A stretch of DNA of 64,000 bases from Letharia columbiana (GCF_014066305.1 NW_023501064.1:345001-409000); one strand, 5' to 3'. Numbered from the stretch's first letter, positions 44,929-55,717 are shown. The notes: generated from the letters alone by a model not told the origin. Translations and numbers: made by a program.

Positions 44929-46352
44929 TCACAAATGACTTTTCGTCTCCTCCGCCCGCTCAAGCCATTCCCTAACCATCCCGTTGACTTCCACCGGCTT
45001 CTGCCACAAAGCCCAATGGCTAGCCTCCACCTCCTTCCTCGTCAAATCCGGAACAAATCGCTCCATACCGTCCGACAAACTCGGTGGTAACGCTGCATCG
45101 TTGGTCGCCTGGATGAACAAGACCGGTATATCGACAGTCTTCTTCTCAAGTCTGTGAACAATATAAGTACACGCGTTGGATGTCTGGGTATGTCTGAACG
45201 CTTACTGCAGCTCGTCCTGGAAATTTTGCTCTCGGTTCCTGTACCAGCACACTCCACACCTCTCAGCAACCCATCACACCTCCACACCTCAACTGGAAAA
45301 CTCACGCGTCCCTCGCATCCCATGCCTCTCATACTCCGCCGCGTAGAACTCCAACAGCTCCTTCCCCACCAACGGCGTCCTATTCAACCTCGGCAAATTC
45401 TCATACAAAGGCCCCTCCGTGTGACTGAAGCCGGCCTCTCCGTCCGGTCCTTGACCCCCGTAGACGGAATTCAGAAACTGCTCGATTTGCGCCTTGGACT
45501 TGATGCGTTCTTCGACCTCGCCGCTCGCGAGATGCAGTTGATATCCCCAGTTCGGCATGCGCGTTCGCACCATGGTCTCGAGGGGCGTGTATGTCTTGCT
45601 GGGGGGCCAGTAGGGCGTGCAGACGGCGAAGAGGCGCGAGACGAGTTTGGGGTGCCAGAGTGCGGTTCGGTAGGCGATGGCTCCTCCCTTTTCATTTACA
45701 GTGAGCCAAAAGCACCTTCCGTACCAGAACGTTACAGACAGGCGGACTCACCCAATCATGCCCTCCCAGGATGATGGTCTCACAGCCCAACTGCTTAGCT
45801 AACTCCATGATGTCATCAGCAGCGCGCTTGAAGCTGTAGTAAGCCATGTCCGATGCTTGGTTGATTTGGGGGGCGTCGGTGCGGCCGAATCCCATGAGGT
45901 CGGGACAGACGACTCTGTAGCCCTGCCCTAGGAGCATAGGAATTTGGTTGCGCCAGCCGATGGAGAGGTCGGGCCACCCACTGGATTGAAATCCCGCAAT
46001 CAGTATTGCCTATTCTAGGGACGCTTCGCGAGTAAGATCTCCCAGGGCATGTCTTTTGACTCAAGATGTCGTCCAAACGAGGAAACATGAACTCCGAAAT
46101 CACTTACTGAACCTTTCCACGCAGTCAGTCGGCTGTTCCAGGGAATGGCAGAGTAACAAAATTTAATTATACCAAGAAGATGGTCGCTTTATATCCCGCT
46201 GAGGGGACGCCGAGGAGGTAGTCTGCAGACGTTGGGTCAATTGGATAAATCAGCGTATGTAGTTCTCGAGCTGACATACGGTAGTTGCTGCCATTGAGTT
46301 GAGCGTAGCAATGGCTTACTCTGGGGTCGTTGATTGGGTCAATAGAATCCAT
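44929..46352 (-). CDS. Soluble epoxide hydrolase-type alpha/beta hydrolase
   Basis: Seven exons: 46352-46280, 46222-46173, 46108-46112 (5 nt), 45980-45752, 45687-45306, 45251-45206 and 45151-44929; 335 aa. The fold is complete: FLVHGWPDLSIGWRNQ (HGxP oxyanion motif), CPDLMGFGRTDAPQ, GGHDWGGAIAYR with nucleophile Asp118, a lid region, DIPVLFIQATNDAALPP with the acid, and EASHWAL with His307. No signal peptide. It hydrolyses epoxides to diols through an ester intermediate. The 5-nt microexon is required to read VHGW. The neighbouring P450 could supply the epoxide (inference). Donors and branch sites of all introns are canonical. Confidence 0.88.
46108..46112 (-). other. 5-nt microexon (GTTCA) of the epoxide hydrolase
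   Basis: It sits between an AAAG acceptor and a GTAAGT donor. The upstream intron has a CTGAC branch site and the downstream one an ACTGAT branch site. Joining TTG + GTTCA + TGGGTGG reads L-V-H-G-W. Skipping it breaks the frame in the catalytic HGxP loop. Confidence 0.8.
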
Positions 46353-46720
46353 GGTAGTTTTGGTTTCAAATGAGAACAGTGAAATGCCCGTGCAATGATG
46401 GGTCCGGGTAACACTCGAGAGATGCTTTTGGTCGAAGACAAGAACAGAGGAACCCCGCCCCACCTCAGAAAACAACCGAGGCAAAGGATTCGGAGCGATC
46501 AAAGTTCCTCTTTTTTTGAATTATGAAAACCCATTGGCATTGAAATCTTCGAGCGTGAGATCATCCGTAGTTATATCATACGTATCAACACAAGCAAGGT
46601 TGCCCCTCCGCCCCCCCTCCCCCATAGTAGCCTTTTACCTTTCATCTCCCTATGCACAAGTGTTCCTTAATTCCATGTCTTCAATCTATACAGGCCGCGT
46701 GGAAGTTGCTAGGAAAATAA
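46353..46720. other. Intergenic stretch upstream of the epoxide hydrolase
   Basis: 368 bp including a C-rich run near 46607. It is the 3' flank of the pinin-like gene and the promoter of the hydrolase. No coding sequence seen. Confidence 0.5.
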
Positions 46721-47788
46721 TCAGTAGATCACTGTATCTTCCTCTCCTTCAAGCACCTCTTCCCCGTTATCTCCAAGATCCTTTACGGCCTCAGATGGCT
46801 CAGCAGGCGTTTCTTTCTCTCCAGACTCCATTGAAGCAACAGTATCGTTCATATTAGTATCTTCAGATATTTGGGGACTGGAATGCTGTTCTCCGTTAGT
46901 AGCAGCACCCACCGTGTCCACCGCCCGAGCATCCTCTTCTTTGGTTTCAAAAGGACCTGCGCCGTCATTGGTTGATGGCGGGGCTTCGTCGCTCGTGACT
47001 GCGTTATCGATGTCCCACTGCTTAGCCTCTCTTTCGATGAACTCTTCCGCTTCTTCGACCTGGGCTTTGATCTTCTCTTCGTCGCCTGGCGACAGCTCCC
47101 ACGGCTTGTAGTACTATGAATATGAAGGATTAGAGCAGAACTCATTATCATCTTTGACTTGTAAAACTTACAAGCATAGGCTCAGCTCTTGTACGTAGGA
47201 AGTGTGCTCGGGCCAGCATATTTGAATGCCGTATTTGCATCTGTTAGCTCGCCAGCATACCGTTAGAAAAGAAATTCCCCATACTATTGCGCGAAACTTA
47301 CAGATTGTTTGTCAAACTTCTTCTGCTCTCCCCGGCGCACCACCAAGAGAGCCTCCAGCTTCTGCTTCTTCTTCTCGTCCTGTTCTTCCGCCTGTAGCTT
47401 TAGCTTGGCCTGCTGCTTCTTCTCAATGTCCGTGCGGCGCTTTTGTGCTGTGGATGATGAGCTCTGGGATAACGTGCCGAGCAGAGCGCCAAACAGTCTT
47501 TGCCCGCGTTTGCGTTCCTCCATCTGTCCGCTCCTTCGTCGTTCTGATTGCGGGTTCGTCATGGTGTCTGGTCTGCTTCCATTCGTGTCATAATGGCCGA
47601 GTCGGGGCCTTTTTGAGTGGTCATCTGAGAACGAGGATTGTCTTCGTTTGAGAGCTGCTGGTGGGGAGGGGGTTTGCTCGGACTCTGGTAGAATGACCGC
47701 CGAAGCAACAGCTCTGTAAGTAGACGTGATTAGTACGACTTTCGTCGAGTAAAAATCCAACATGAGCTTACAGTGGTGCTTCCGCCAT
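46721..47788 (-). CDS. Pinin/SDK/MemA-domain protein
   Basis: Four exons, 47788-47772, 47713-47302, 47240-47172 and 47113-46721, 296 aa. The 17-nt first exon gives MAEAPL. A basic KRRQSSFSDDHSKRPRL stretch is followed by QMEERKRGQRLFGALLGTLS and a long Lys/Glu/Gln coiled coil (RRTDIEKKQQAKLKLQAEEQ), the pinin/SDK/MemA domain. Then come ARAHFLRTRAEPMLYYKPWE and an acidic tail. In animals pinin is an exon-junction-complex and splicing-associated protein. I infer a nuclear splicing role. It diverges from RDS3 with 258 bp between starts. Confidence 0.82.
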
Positions 47789-48046
47789 GATAGAGGAGCG
47801 TTGGAAAATTTGCGTTGAGTTGTGTGATGTAGTAGCAAATGGAATTAAATCAACGAGCCTCGAAGCACTTGAAATTCAGAGCTCCATAGAATAGGGCTGA
47901 TCGTCTCGGATATATTTCCGAACATATTTTCCGACTAGAGAGCTAGAACATGGCTGACAAATCTGCACTTAACGCCTTTCCATCCTTCTTTCCTTTCCAC
48001 ACATCCCCAACCACCTCACAGCGAGAACTCCTCGAGTTCCGCCAAG
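47789..48046. promoter_or_regulatory. 258-bp bidirectional promoter, pinin-like / RDS3
   Basis: The short gap separates two outward-reading genes of the splicing machinery. It contains repeated CGGATATATTTCCGA-like blocks near 47908 (ATTTCCGAACATATTTTCCGA). Shared expression is likely. Confidence 0.5.
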
Positions 48047-48489
48047 ATGTCTCGCCATCATCCGTAAGTCTTGCTCGTCCGCTTCTGTCATACTTCAAAT
48101 GTTGACAGCCAGCACAGCGATCTAGTAATGTGCCGCAAGCAACCCGGCATAGCAATCGGTCGTCTCTGCGATAAATGTGACGGCAAATGCCCCGTTTGCG
48201 ATAGCTACGTTCGCCCTACAACACTCGTCCGTATCTGCGACGAATGCTCCTTTGGCAATTACCAGAATAAGTGCGTGGTATGCGGCGGAGAGGTAAGCCT
48301 CCTATTTCCGTATCTTGCTTGGAGGGACAGAGGCTAATGGAGATGTGGGAACAGGGCATCTCTGACGCATTCTACTGCTTCGAATGTACCAGACTGGAGA
48401 AAGACAGGGATGGGTGTCCGAAGATTATCAACCTGGGCAGCTCAAGGACCGATCTGTTCTACCAGAAAAAGAACTTTAGGAACCATTGA
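48047..48489 (+). CDS. RDS3: SF3b complex subunit Rds3 / PHF5A
   Basis: Three exons, 48047-48063, 48109-48292 and 48355-48489, 111 aa, the normal family length. Starts [19 protein letters not shown] and continues [39 protein letters not shown] and [19 protein letters not shown]. The regularly spaced CxxC pairs form the three-zinc trefoil knot of PHF5A. Ends [13 protein letters not shown]5A sits in the U2 snRNP SF3b complex and helps shape the branch-point adenosine pocket. Nuclear. Confidence 0.95.
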
Positions 48490-49051
48490 TAGGGTCATGT
48501 TGCTAAACCACCATCGGAGCCAGATTTGAAGCGGAGAGAGGAGTGATGGACAACATGGATTCGAGCTCTGTCCCTGGCTCTGGACCACGAAGGATGGAAA
48601 GGGTAGAAATCTGCATCATATCATTGTCATTGCTTCCGCCTTCTAGGCCTTGGATGACGATCGGATTCCTGCGCTTAGCGAAGGTGGAAAAGGATGGAGT
48701 TTTGCTTCCGTGCAACGGACGACGGTGTCCCTACGGGAACCCTCTGTCGCCGCATTTCGAAGGCGATCTTGTCCAACAGCTCAGGAAGTCAGAGACCGAT
48801 AGTTGTGTCTGTTCAGGCGATGGATATGGAACTTTGTGCTAGAAGTCGACATTACTCTCAAAGAGAACTCATGGTTAGGGTTGACCAAGGTGGAGGAGGT
48901 AGAAGGAACAATTAGATCACTCATGGTGAATTAAGCTCCATATTTCAACAAAGCTGCGGATATCTTGCATGCTCTGAACTGACTTCCGAAAGCCAAAATA
49001 CACAATAAAGGGTCTATGCCATCATACATCTGTAACCACGTTCGACCACAT
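48490..49051. other. Convergent region RDS3 / PEX26
   Basis: 562 bp. Open frames occur on both strands, including a minus-strand ATG frame near 48923 (MSDLIVPSTSSTLVNPN), but no consistent splice model or domain was found. Probably 3' UTRs. Confidence 0.4.
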
Positions 49052-50425
49052 CTAAAGATAGCTAACTTTTACTCCCATTCCTACTGTCCTCTTGACCTTG
49101 TCCCATCCCGCACCTGTCAGTCTACCGAGCCTATTTTTGACATCGCGCCGGCTGAATGCCACTATCAAGCCTATCAGGAAGAGCACGAATCGAAGCAGAG
49201 ACATTGGATTCTGAGACATTTGTTCTGGCATGTTCTTGATCAGCTGCTGGAGAGCAGATAAGACTGCAGCGCTGCGCTTGTAGATACTGCTATTCTTGGT
49301 TGGCTTTCCGGTCGATTTTATTGGTGGTGAGCGGGAAGTTGTGGGTTGTACAGCTTTGGCGGGCTTTGAGTCAGCTTTTGGAGGTACTGGCTGGAATCTA
49401 GGAGCATCTGGTGGAGCGCGAGGTTTGTCAATGCCGTAATCCTGCTCGCCATCTGACCTGTGATGAGTTACTGATGGTTCCTGCCGTAGTGTCTCCATAC
49501 TATCCGGCCTCGTCTCCTCGACCGGCAAGGGTTCTTGCTCGGTCAGCTCGTCTTGTTGGGGCAAAGCGTCTTCGAAGTGATCTTGACCCTTGTTATCCTC
49601 GTCCTCAAGGGTTCGCAGTGTTTGTAAGAATTCTTCGCGAACTTCCTCGTCTAGGACCTCACTCATGTTGATGAAGTCGCGGGCGTAGTTCCACTCTCCT
49701 GTGCGAGGCAGCACGTGAAGGGTGAAGAGTTCTATGATCCTTACTCGAGCAATCAGATCTCGCGTAGTATCCGTTCCACCGCTTTGAGAGATATGACCAT
49801 CATGCGGAGCATAGGAGGGATTCAAAGCTTTGAATCGATCCGTCAAGTCAAGGCTCGGGTGGCTCGATGCGGAAAGGTATGACTCGAGGTGTCGTTGATT
49901 GCCCGCCTGTATGGTAGATTGGGCTAGTAGAAGCGATGCTAGATTGAAGACCACGTCTGCATCGACATTTCCCTCCATACCACCATAACCTATGTCAACA
50001 ACCTCATCCCATATTGTCCCCTCTTGAGCCTTGGCGACAAGGTTCCTCCATTCCCTGCCTCCAAATTCTGTCTTCCCATTGTCCGGGCCTAACTCGGCAA
50101 CAGCGTTGAGCAAGCTAAGATAGAAACTCCACACCTTGATCCTCAATCTTGGGCTTGCTCTAGCGATTGGGGCGACATTAGCAGTCGCTTCGTCGTTGGG
50201 TGCAACATCCTGGGGGTGGGGAACAGTGATCAGTGGCTCAATGATTGACAGAGCTTCAGCAAATCTGCGAGTTACGAAAAGAGCCTCGGCCTGTTTATAC
50301 ACCTTTGATATCTCTGATTTGGCTTTGCGTGGTGAGGATATTGAGCCGACTGAAGAGCCAAGGAGTCGGGATGTCGCTAGCGCTTCCCCTGTAGTGTCTA
50401 TGAGCGCTGTAGATGACCCATTCAT
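49052..50425 (-). CDS. PEX26: Peroxin 26, tail-anchored peroxisomal receptor for Pex1-Pex6
   Basis: Single exon, 457 aa. Residues 35-260 are helical with TPR-like pieces (SEISKVYKQAEALFVTRRFA, RIKVWSFYLSLLNAVAELG). An acidic, proline-rich linker follows. The tail has one membrane helix, SLLRFVLFLIGLIVAFS, with a basic flank RRDVKNRLGRL, as in peroxisomal tail anchors. This layout matches filamentous-fungal Pex26 (functional counterpart of yeast Pex15), which docks the Pex1-Pex6 ATPase that recycles the Pex5 receptor. Divergent from the deadenylase-type gene over 483 bp. Confidence 0.82.
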   Translation of the reverse strand: MNGSSTALIDTTGEALATSRLLGSSVGSISSPRKAKSEISKVYKQAEALFVTRRFAEALSIIEPLITVPHPQDVAPNDEATANVAPIARASPRLRIKVWSFYLSLLNAVAELGPDNGKTEFGGREWRNLVAKAQEGTIWDEVVDIGYGGMEGNVDADVVFNLASLLLAQSTIQAGNQRHLESYLSASSHPSLDLTDRFKALNPSYAPHDGHISQSGGTDTTRDLIARVRIIELFTLHVLPRTGEWNYARDFINMSEVLDEEVREEFLQTLRTLEDEDNKGQDHFEDALPQQDELTEQEPLPVEETRPDSMETLRQEPSVTHHRSDGEQDYGIDKPRAPPDAPRFQPVPPKADSKPAKAVQPTTSRSPPIKSTGKPTKNSSIYKRSAAVLSALQQLIKNMPEQMSQNPMSLLRFVLFLIGLIVAFSRRDVKNRLGRLTGAGWDKVKRTVGMGVKVSYL

Positions 50426-50908
50426 TCTATTGCGTGGTGGCCTGGGTCACTGGAAAAGGTCGATGCCCGCAAAGGACTGGGCAGTCAAAAAGGCCGCCAA
50501 CAGAGTATAAGGAGGCTGGGTGTAAGAAAGACAGGGATTTTTAGCGGACGGTTGTGGCGCCGATCTGATTAGATTAGATCTCTCCTACTCGAACTTACAT
50601 GTAATCGACCCCATAAACTTAGTGTTCTATTTCTTCCGTGACACAAAATCAAGCATTACTCATACAGATCACCTGTGTTGGAATATTGAAGTCACTTTGA
50701 CGCTTTGGTATCGGTGAAGTTTTCGGGAAAATGCAGTGGTGGGAGTCCAACGTGTCTGCACATGAAACGAGGAGCGCTCTTTCTAAAACAATCAACACAA
50801 ACACTGTCTGGATGCGCGCATCAATGTTGTTTTGCTAAGTCGCATTGATTTATCACCACCTCACATTTTCTTTTGTATTGCAACTACGGCTCTGATATCA
50901 CAGAAAGT
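50426..50908. promoter_or_regulatory. Bidirectional promoter region PEX26 / PARN-like gene
   Basis: 483 bp between outward start codons. No repeat or gene seen. Confidence 0.5.
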
Positions 50909-52997
50909 ATGGACGTCACTGGCCATACTTTCCAGAGCCAGCTCTTCTCTATCCTGGGAGCTATCTCACGTTCCCATTTCGTTTCCTTTGATCTCGAATT
51001 GTCAGGCATACCCAGCAAACAATTCAAGTCTAAGCCTACAGGGCAGAGTGAAGATGGAAAGCAAACGCTTCAGCAAAGATACAAAGAGATTAAGGCCGCC
51101 GCTGAGCGGTACCATGTCCTGCAATTGGGCTTGACGTGCGTGGAAGAGGATAGAGATCGAGGTACGCTTAAGAGCGCAATGTGGAATGTTGATAGGGCCT
51201 AATCGACTCTAGGGGTCTATGTTGCGCGTCCATACAACTTCTATTTAAATCCCGTGCCGGACAAGAAGTTAAATGTTGAGCGGGATTTTTCATATCAGAG
51301 TGGTGGTAGGACATCCCACAGCGTCGAAAGACGGTTGGCTGACGAGCCCAGCTGTGGAGTTCCTTCTTGGGCATGGATTTCGCATGGAGGCTCCGTTTCT
51401 GGAAGGCGTACCGTATTTCTCGAGAGAAGAAGAGGCAGCGTCGAGAGCCGCTGAGGTTGCGAAGCGGGACAGGAATAGTTTTGCGGACATTTTCATCCGG
51501 GATGAAGACACCGAGTCGCTGGAATTCATTCAGAGGGTGAGGCAAGAGGTCACGGACTGGCGGAATCGCAGTACAGTAAGGTCTCTGCTCCAATCATAAT
51601 TCCAAGAGTTCTTCACTTACGTACCTCCTAGCCTGAGCCTTCTTACCTGAACATCGCCCCAATCAATTCGGCCGCGGTAGCCTACAACGGCAGGGGCCTC
51701 AATGGATACCAAAAACGCCTAGTCCACCAGCTCGTCCGCGCCGAATTCCCAGATGTCGTTTCCCTCTCGAAGCAAGACTTCGTACAGTTGGTTCCTTTCG
51801 ACCAAAAGCGTGAAGATGCTCAGCTACAGCGAAAGATTGCGTGGTTCGAAAATAACCTAGTACGCCAGGTAGGGATGAGGTGGCTTGCGGAGGCTATGTG
51901 CCCAGATGTCGACCAGGTCCTCCCCAAAGAATGTGTGCCGCCGTTTGCCTCTAGCAATCTCGCAGTGTTAGCAACCTCGACGTATCCGCCCATGGATATG
52001 ACGGATGAGGAACGAGGAGCTCATATCCTTCGATTTGCCGAGCTTTGTAAGACACTCAAGGACAAGCGGACCGTTCTCGTTGGACACAACCTGTTCTTGG
52101 ACTTGATATACTTTTACACTTTCTTTTTCGGTCCACTACCTGATCGAGTGGAGGGTTTCCAAAAGACTATCGCACAACTATTCCCACTCGTGTTCGACAC
52201 CAAATACCTTGCGGACAAGATCAACGACAATTCTCCTCTCTACAAGTCGTCTCTTCAGGAAATAGACCAGGAGCTTTCCAAGCTTCCCGTTCCGATCATA
52301 GGTATGAACTTTAAACGCGTCCTTGAGGGCCCTCTTAAACTAGATATACTGACTGTTGGATACAGAAACGCCACTCGGGCACAGCAAATATCTCTCGGAC
52401 TCCCCGTTCCACGAAGCAGGCTTTGATAGCTTCACAACAGCTAAAGTGCTCATCCGCCTTTCTGCCAGAATCGAAGGAGAGGCGAAAGGAGACGAGTCAC
52501 CATCATCAGAGGAGGAGATATACTACTCAGCATCAGAAGATGGCAACCTCCCTTCCGATCTAAATGACTTGCTAACCCGGAAATCGATCTCGGACGAAGA
52601 TGCCTTGAAGCGGCGAAAGCAGATTGCTCGGGTGTTTCAGAAACGCGCCGCGATAAAGACTCCAGCAGAAACGCAGGCCGCGATAGAAACTCCATCAGAA
52701 ACGCAAGACGCATTGGATAGGCAAGCTGCGCTCTTCAGAGACTTAGGCCTTGACGATCAGGAGTCCCGGTCAGGAACCCAAACGAACAATCGTCCACTGA
52801 TGTCGAATAATCCATACGCACTCCTTGAGGATTTAAGTCTCAACAGCGATGTAGAGCCCAATTCTGCGCACGTGGTTGCAGCTTCCATCCCTGTGGTGCA
52901 CACCATGATGCCTGCTGGAGGCAGTTCTTTCTGGATTCGGTATGGCAATAAACTACGCGTCAATGGTACGGTGGAGGAGGTCTGCGTCATCAAGTGA
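50909..52997 (+). CDS. CAF1/PARN-family DEDD ribonuclease
   Basis: Five exons, 50909-51161, 51213-51305, 51352-51575, 51632-52301 and 52366-52997, 623 aa. HFVSFDLELSG supplies the first Asp-Glu pair. GVYVARPYNFYLNP, YQSGAVEFLLGHGFRMEAPF and VGHNLFLDLIYFYTFFFG (second Asp) follow. HEAGFDSFTTAKVLIRL gives the catalytic His and last Asp. The long C-terminus is acidic with a duplicated short segment (AETQAAIETPSETQ-type). Members trim poly(A) or 3' oligo(A) tails of mRNA, snoRNA or telomerase RNA. Which RNA class is processed here cannot be read from sequence. Confidence 0.85.
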
Positions 52998-53456
52998 ATG
53001 GATGAATTCGAGAGTAGGCCCTAGTGGTTTGGTTTGAGAAGACGAATCTCCCTTACCCTGGCAGCTATCAGGTGTCGTTCGGCACAAAAATTATCTGTTA
53101 ATAGAATAGAACTATGTTGCGACCCACACACAGTCAGTATTCCTAGCCCTTATCTCTCGCGCGAAACACCCACCTAGGAATGTCTCCATGCAATTCTATG
53201 TATGTGCTTCGTACCTCGAGCAGCCTTCCTAGGCTGTCAATAGAATTCTCCTTAGTTGGCCTTCATATCTGAATTAGAAGTGGTTCCTTCCCTCTACCAA
53301 GCTCTGCTTCACTCGGATCCAAATATCCAATGGCGGATTTTTCGGCATTTCTCTGCCTCTCAAGATCTTGGTGAGGCTTCCTTGACCCTCAATGGACAGA
53401 TGACACATCTGCAGACTAGATTCCCTCGTGCTGCATGTCTATGTCCCAAAATGATG
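52998..53456. other. Convergent region PARN-like / NIP7
   Basis: 459 bp of non-coding sequence carrying both 3' ends. No repeat noticed. Confidence 0.5.
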
Positions 53457-54307
53457 CTACGTCGTTGTAAAAAGAGTATCCTCCTATCGGCCAGTCAGCT
53501 GCAGAGTCCACTCCAATTTCCCTTCGTCGAATTACTTCTCTGAGATACTCCCCAACATCCGCCTGCCTAAAACACACAATGCCTGTTGGCTCAAGCCTTC
53601 TTGCCTCAGCTGTCGATCTTGCTGTGACACCGAAACCCTATGCGTCCATAAGCTACGTTCCTCTATCACCACCTCGGGATGGCACGACAATTCACTCACT
53701 AGAGGCGTATCATCCATTCCTAACACTACAACTCCTTGATGCTCCGGGCAATCCTCGCTCCACCTTCCCACGTGGGCTTTCACGATGTTTCCTCCGTACT
53801 ATATTTCGAATTAGTAGAAGTTAATAAAATGACTTGTCTTTATAATTACAAGGAATGGCATCACGCCGTTCTGTTTCACCCATAGCTGAGATAATTGTTA
53901 GCCAAAATGAGTTTGCCAAGGGGTGACCGAGCCAACCTTGTAGCGAGCATGCGGTGCTATAACATTCAAAGATGTAATATGGAGCCGAAACTTTCCAGTC
54001 TTAGTGAACTTGCCTACCCCGAAATGATTAGAACGATTTGCACCGATATAGCTGATCCTCTACTCTACATACCTAAGCAGGTTCCGACCGAAAGCAAATT
54101 CTCACGCGCGACACACGTAGAAAGATTTGCTAGATACTCCGAGCAGTAGTAGACTCGGTCCTGATTTCCAAGTCTGAAGATCATGCGTGTCTGGTCTGTG
54201 GAGGGGTTCGAATCTGCTGGGGCGATGAGATTCTTGATGGAGGGGCCCATGTAATTCGCCAGTTTCGAGAAGAGGGTTTGAGTCTCGGTTTCTGTGAGAG
54301 CACGCAT
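53457..54307 (-). CDS. NIP7: 60S ribosome biogenesis factor Nip7
   Basis: Six exons, 54307-54073, 54013-53937, 53885-53850, 53798-53700, 53637-53536 and 53483-53457; 191 aa. The product begins [20 protein letters not shown]. It continues [78 protein letters not shown] and [20 protein letters not shown]. This covers the whole Nip7 N-domain and C-terminal PUA domain. Exons of 36 and 27 nt make the gene easy to miss. Nip7 binds pre-60S particles with Nop8 and acts in 27S pre-rRNA processing. A transposon relic ends about 165 bp upstream of the start. Every splice phase is consistent, so the gene looks intact. Confidence 0.9.
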
Positions 54308-54471
54308 CGTGATGTTGGCTGGGAATCTGAGAGGCTTTTGAAGGTACGTCTAGAATCCGGATGGAAGACAGGTTGTTTTTTGCAGGCACCAAAAAAAGGT
54401 AGAATGGGAATGGTTTTCCTCGTGCAGGAGAAAATGTCGGCACCGTAGTGCGGGCGAGGCGCGCCTCCTTA

Positions 54472-54556
54472 TGAGTTGCAAAACCAACGAGATTGCTTGG
54501 CAAAATTGATTACGCGCCATCTCTATTTTTTTGGTAGCCAGCCCCACCAAAATTTA
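54472..54556 (+). repeat. Left terminal inverted repeat, 85 bp
   Basis: Outer end TGAGTTGCAAAACC, next to TA. It pairs with 55420-55504 in inverse orientation. Confidence 0.9.
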
Positions 54557-54574
54557 ATGAGAACCTACTCAAAT

Positions 54575-55230
54575 CACTGCAATCATTAACTATCACCCCC
54601 CAATCTATGTTGGCGTGGATAGCTTCAACAATGCGAGGATTGACGTGAACGCTGACGTTATCTAGGACGATAATACTACGCTCGGCGAGGTACTCGTTAC
54701 ACAGCGGTAGTAATTGGTCTATCAACTAGACGAGGAGGTCTTCTTTGAAGTAATAGCTCTTCTTGATCTCGGTATAGGGGAGGTAGCCTTCAGTGGTGTA
54801 GGCCGGAAGAATGCTATATGTATGTATCACCTCTTCTCATATCACTACGGTATCGAGCTGGGTCACCAATAGGAGTATATGCCATGGACCGCCACATCGT
54901 TTGTAGCTTGAACAGGGTCTCATCGATAAACACCAGCTGTTCGGCCTTCACCTGACTTGCAAATGCCTGCCATGCAACGCGGAGTTCCTCACTTTGTGGG
55001 CCTATTCGTTGACTCTTCTGGTACTCAAGTACGGCCTTCAGAGCAGCCGGTGAGAGGCTACGAGGTCGCCCAGGTATATATAGATTACGAGGAATTACTA
55101 TATCGCCGTAAATCTCAATATTACGCTCCCACCGATACCCCGTTACGCGACTCGAATGGGCGTCTTTAGCTACTGCATTAGGTCGCCAATAAGACTTAAG
55201 GAGTAGTCTGGCTCGCTGGCGAATGTGTAT
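54575..55230 (-). pseudogene. Broken DDE transposase in the 1033-bp element
   Basis: Pieces read in order on the minus strand: LLLKSYWRPNAVAKDAHSSR, YIPGRPRSLSPAALKAVLEY (helix-turn-helix side), RVAWQAFASQ, VKAEQLVFIDETLFKLQTMW (first catalytic Asp), a frame break, SILPAYTTEGYLPYTEIKKS, a TAG where a Trp codon is expected, then ERSIIVLDNVSVHVNPRIVE (second catalytic Asp). The part with the third acidic residue is missing, because the frame runs into the terminal repeat. A further segment seems deleted after EYQKSQ. Confidence 0.8.
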
Positions 55231-55419
55231 TTCTTTGGGTGGTATCGCGTATCAGCGGAGGGGGGGAGGGAGGAAGGGTAGCTATGAACACCTAGGTCAG
55301 TCAAAAACACTAAAAAAAGAGTGTATACTCACTAGCCTGTGCCTCAAAATTATTCGATTAAGAAGTAAGACGAACTAAGAGATAAAGACTGATATAATTA
55401 TTAAGAAGTACGATCTTTA

Positions 55420-55504
55420 TAAATTTTGGTGGGGCTGACTACCAAAAAAATAGAGATGGCGCGTAATCAATTTTGCTAAGCAATCTCGTTGGTTTTGCAA
55501 CTCA
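55420..55504 (-). repeat. Right terminal inverted repeat, 85 bp
   Basis: Reverse complement of the left repeat apart from two transitions; followed by TA. Confidence 0.9.
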
Positions 55505-55688
55505 TAACTGCCGCTTTAGCGCAATGTATAAGATTACTTGTACCTTAGGCTTTTGGAGAGTAGCCACTGCAATGTGAACTTTCTGACTACTGCGACGTTG
55601 GCTTTCGGAGCAGAATAGAGAAGACTTAAAAAAAGAACTCACTGCGAATATGTTAGCGAGTATATGTGCATGCGTGAAATAATTTAAC

Positions 55689-55713
55689 GTGTGCGTGTGT
55701 GTGTGTGTGTGTG
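55689..55713. repeat. GT dinucleotide microsatellite
   Basis: About ten GT units with one GC interruption, directly upstream of the HAS1-like pseudogene start. Confidence 0.9.
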
Positions 55714-55717
55714 CATC

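Larger units (their letters stand above)
54472..55504. mobile_element. Tc1/mariner-type DNA transposon, internally deleted, 1033 bp
   Basis: Terminal inverted repeats of 85 bp (54472-54556 and 55420-55504) start TGAGTTGCAAAACCAACGAG and match at 83 of 85 positions. TA dinucleotides flank both ends (54470-54471 and 55505-55506), the target duplication expected of this superfamily. The interior holds pieces of a transposase on the minus strand. The two TIR differences are G-to-A and C-to-T changes, compatible with RIP. Not capable of coding an active enzyme. Confidence 0.88.

Noticed and set aside
48503..48930. Possible spliced minus-strand gene (MSDLIVPSTSS..., ELLDKIAFEMRRQ...)
   Set aside because: Fragments lie in three frames and I found no donor/acceptor set that joins them; it overlaps expected 3' UTRs.
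54195..54225. GGGGTTCGAATCTGC resembling a tRNA T-arm
   Set aside because: No acceptor, D or anticodon arms around it; the bases are coding sequence of NIP7 exon 1.
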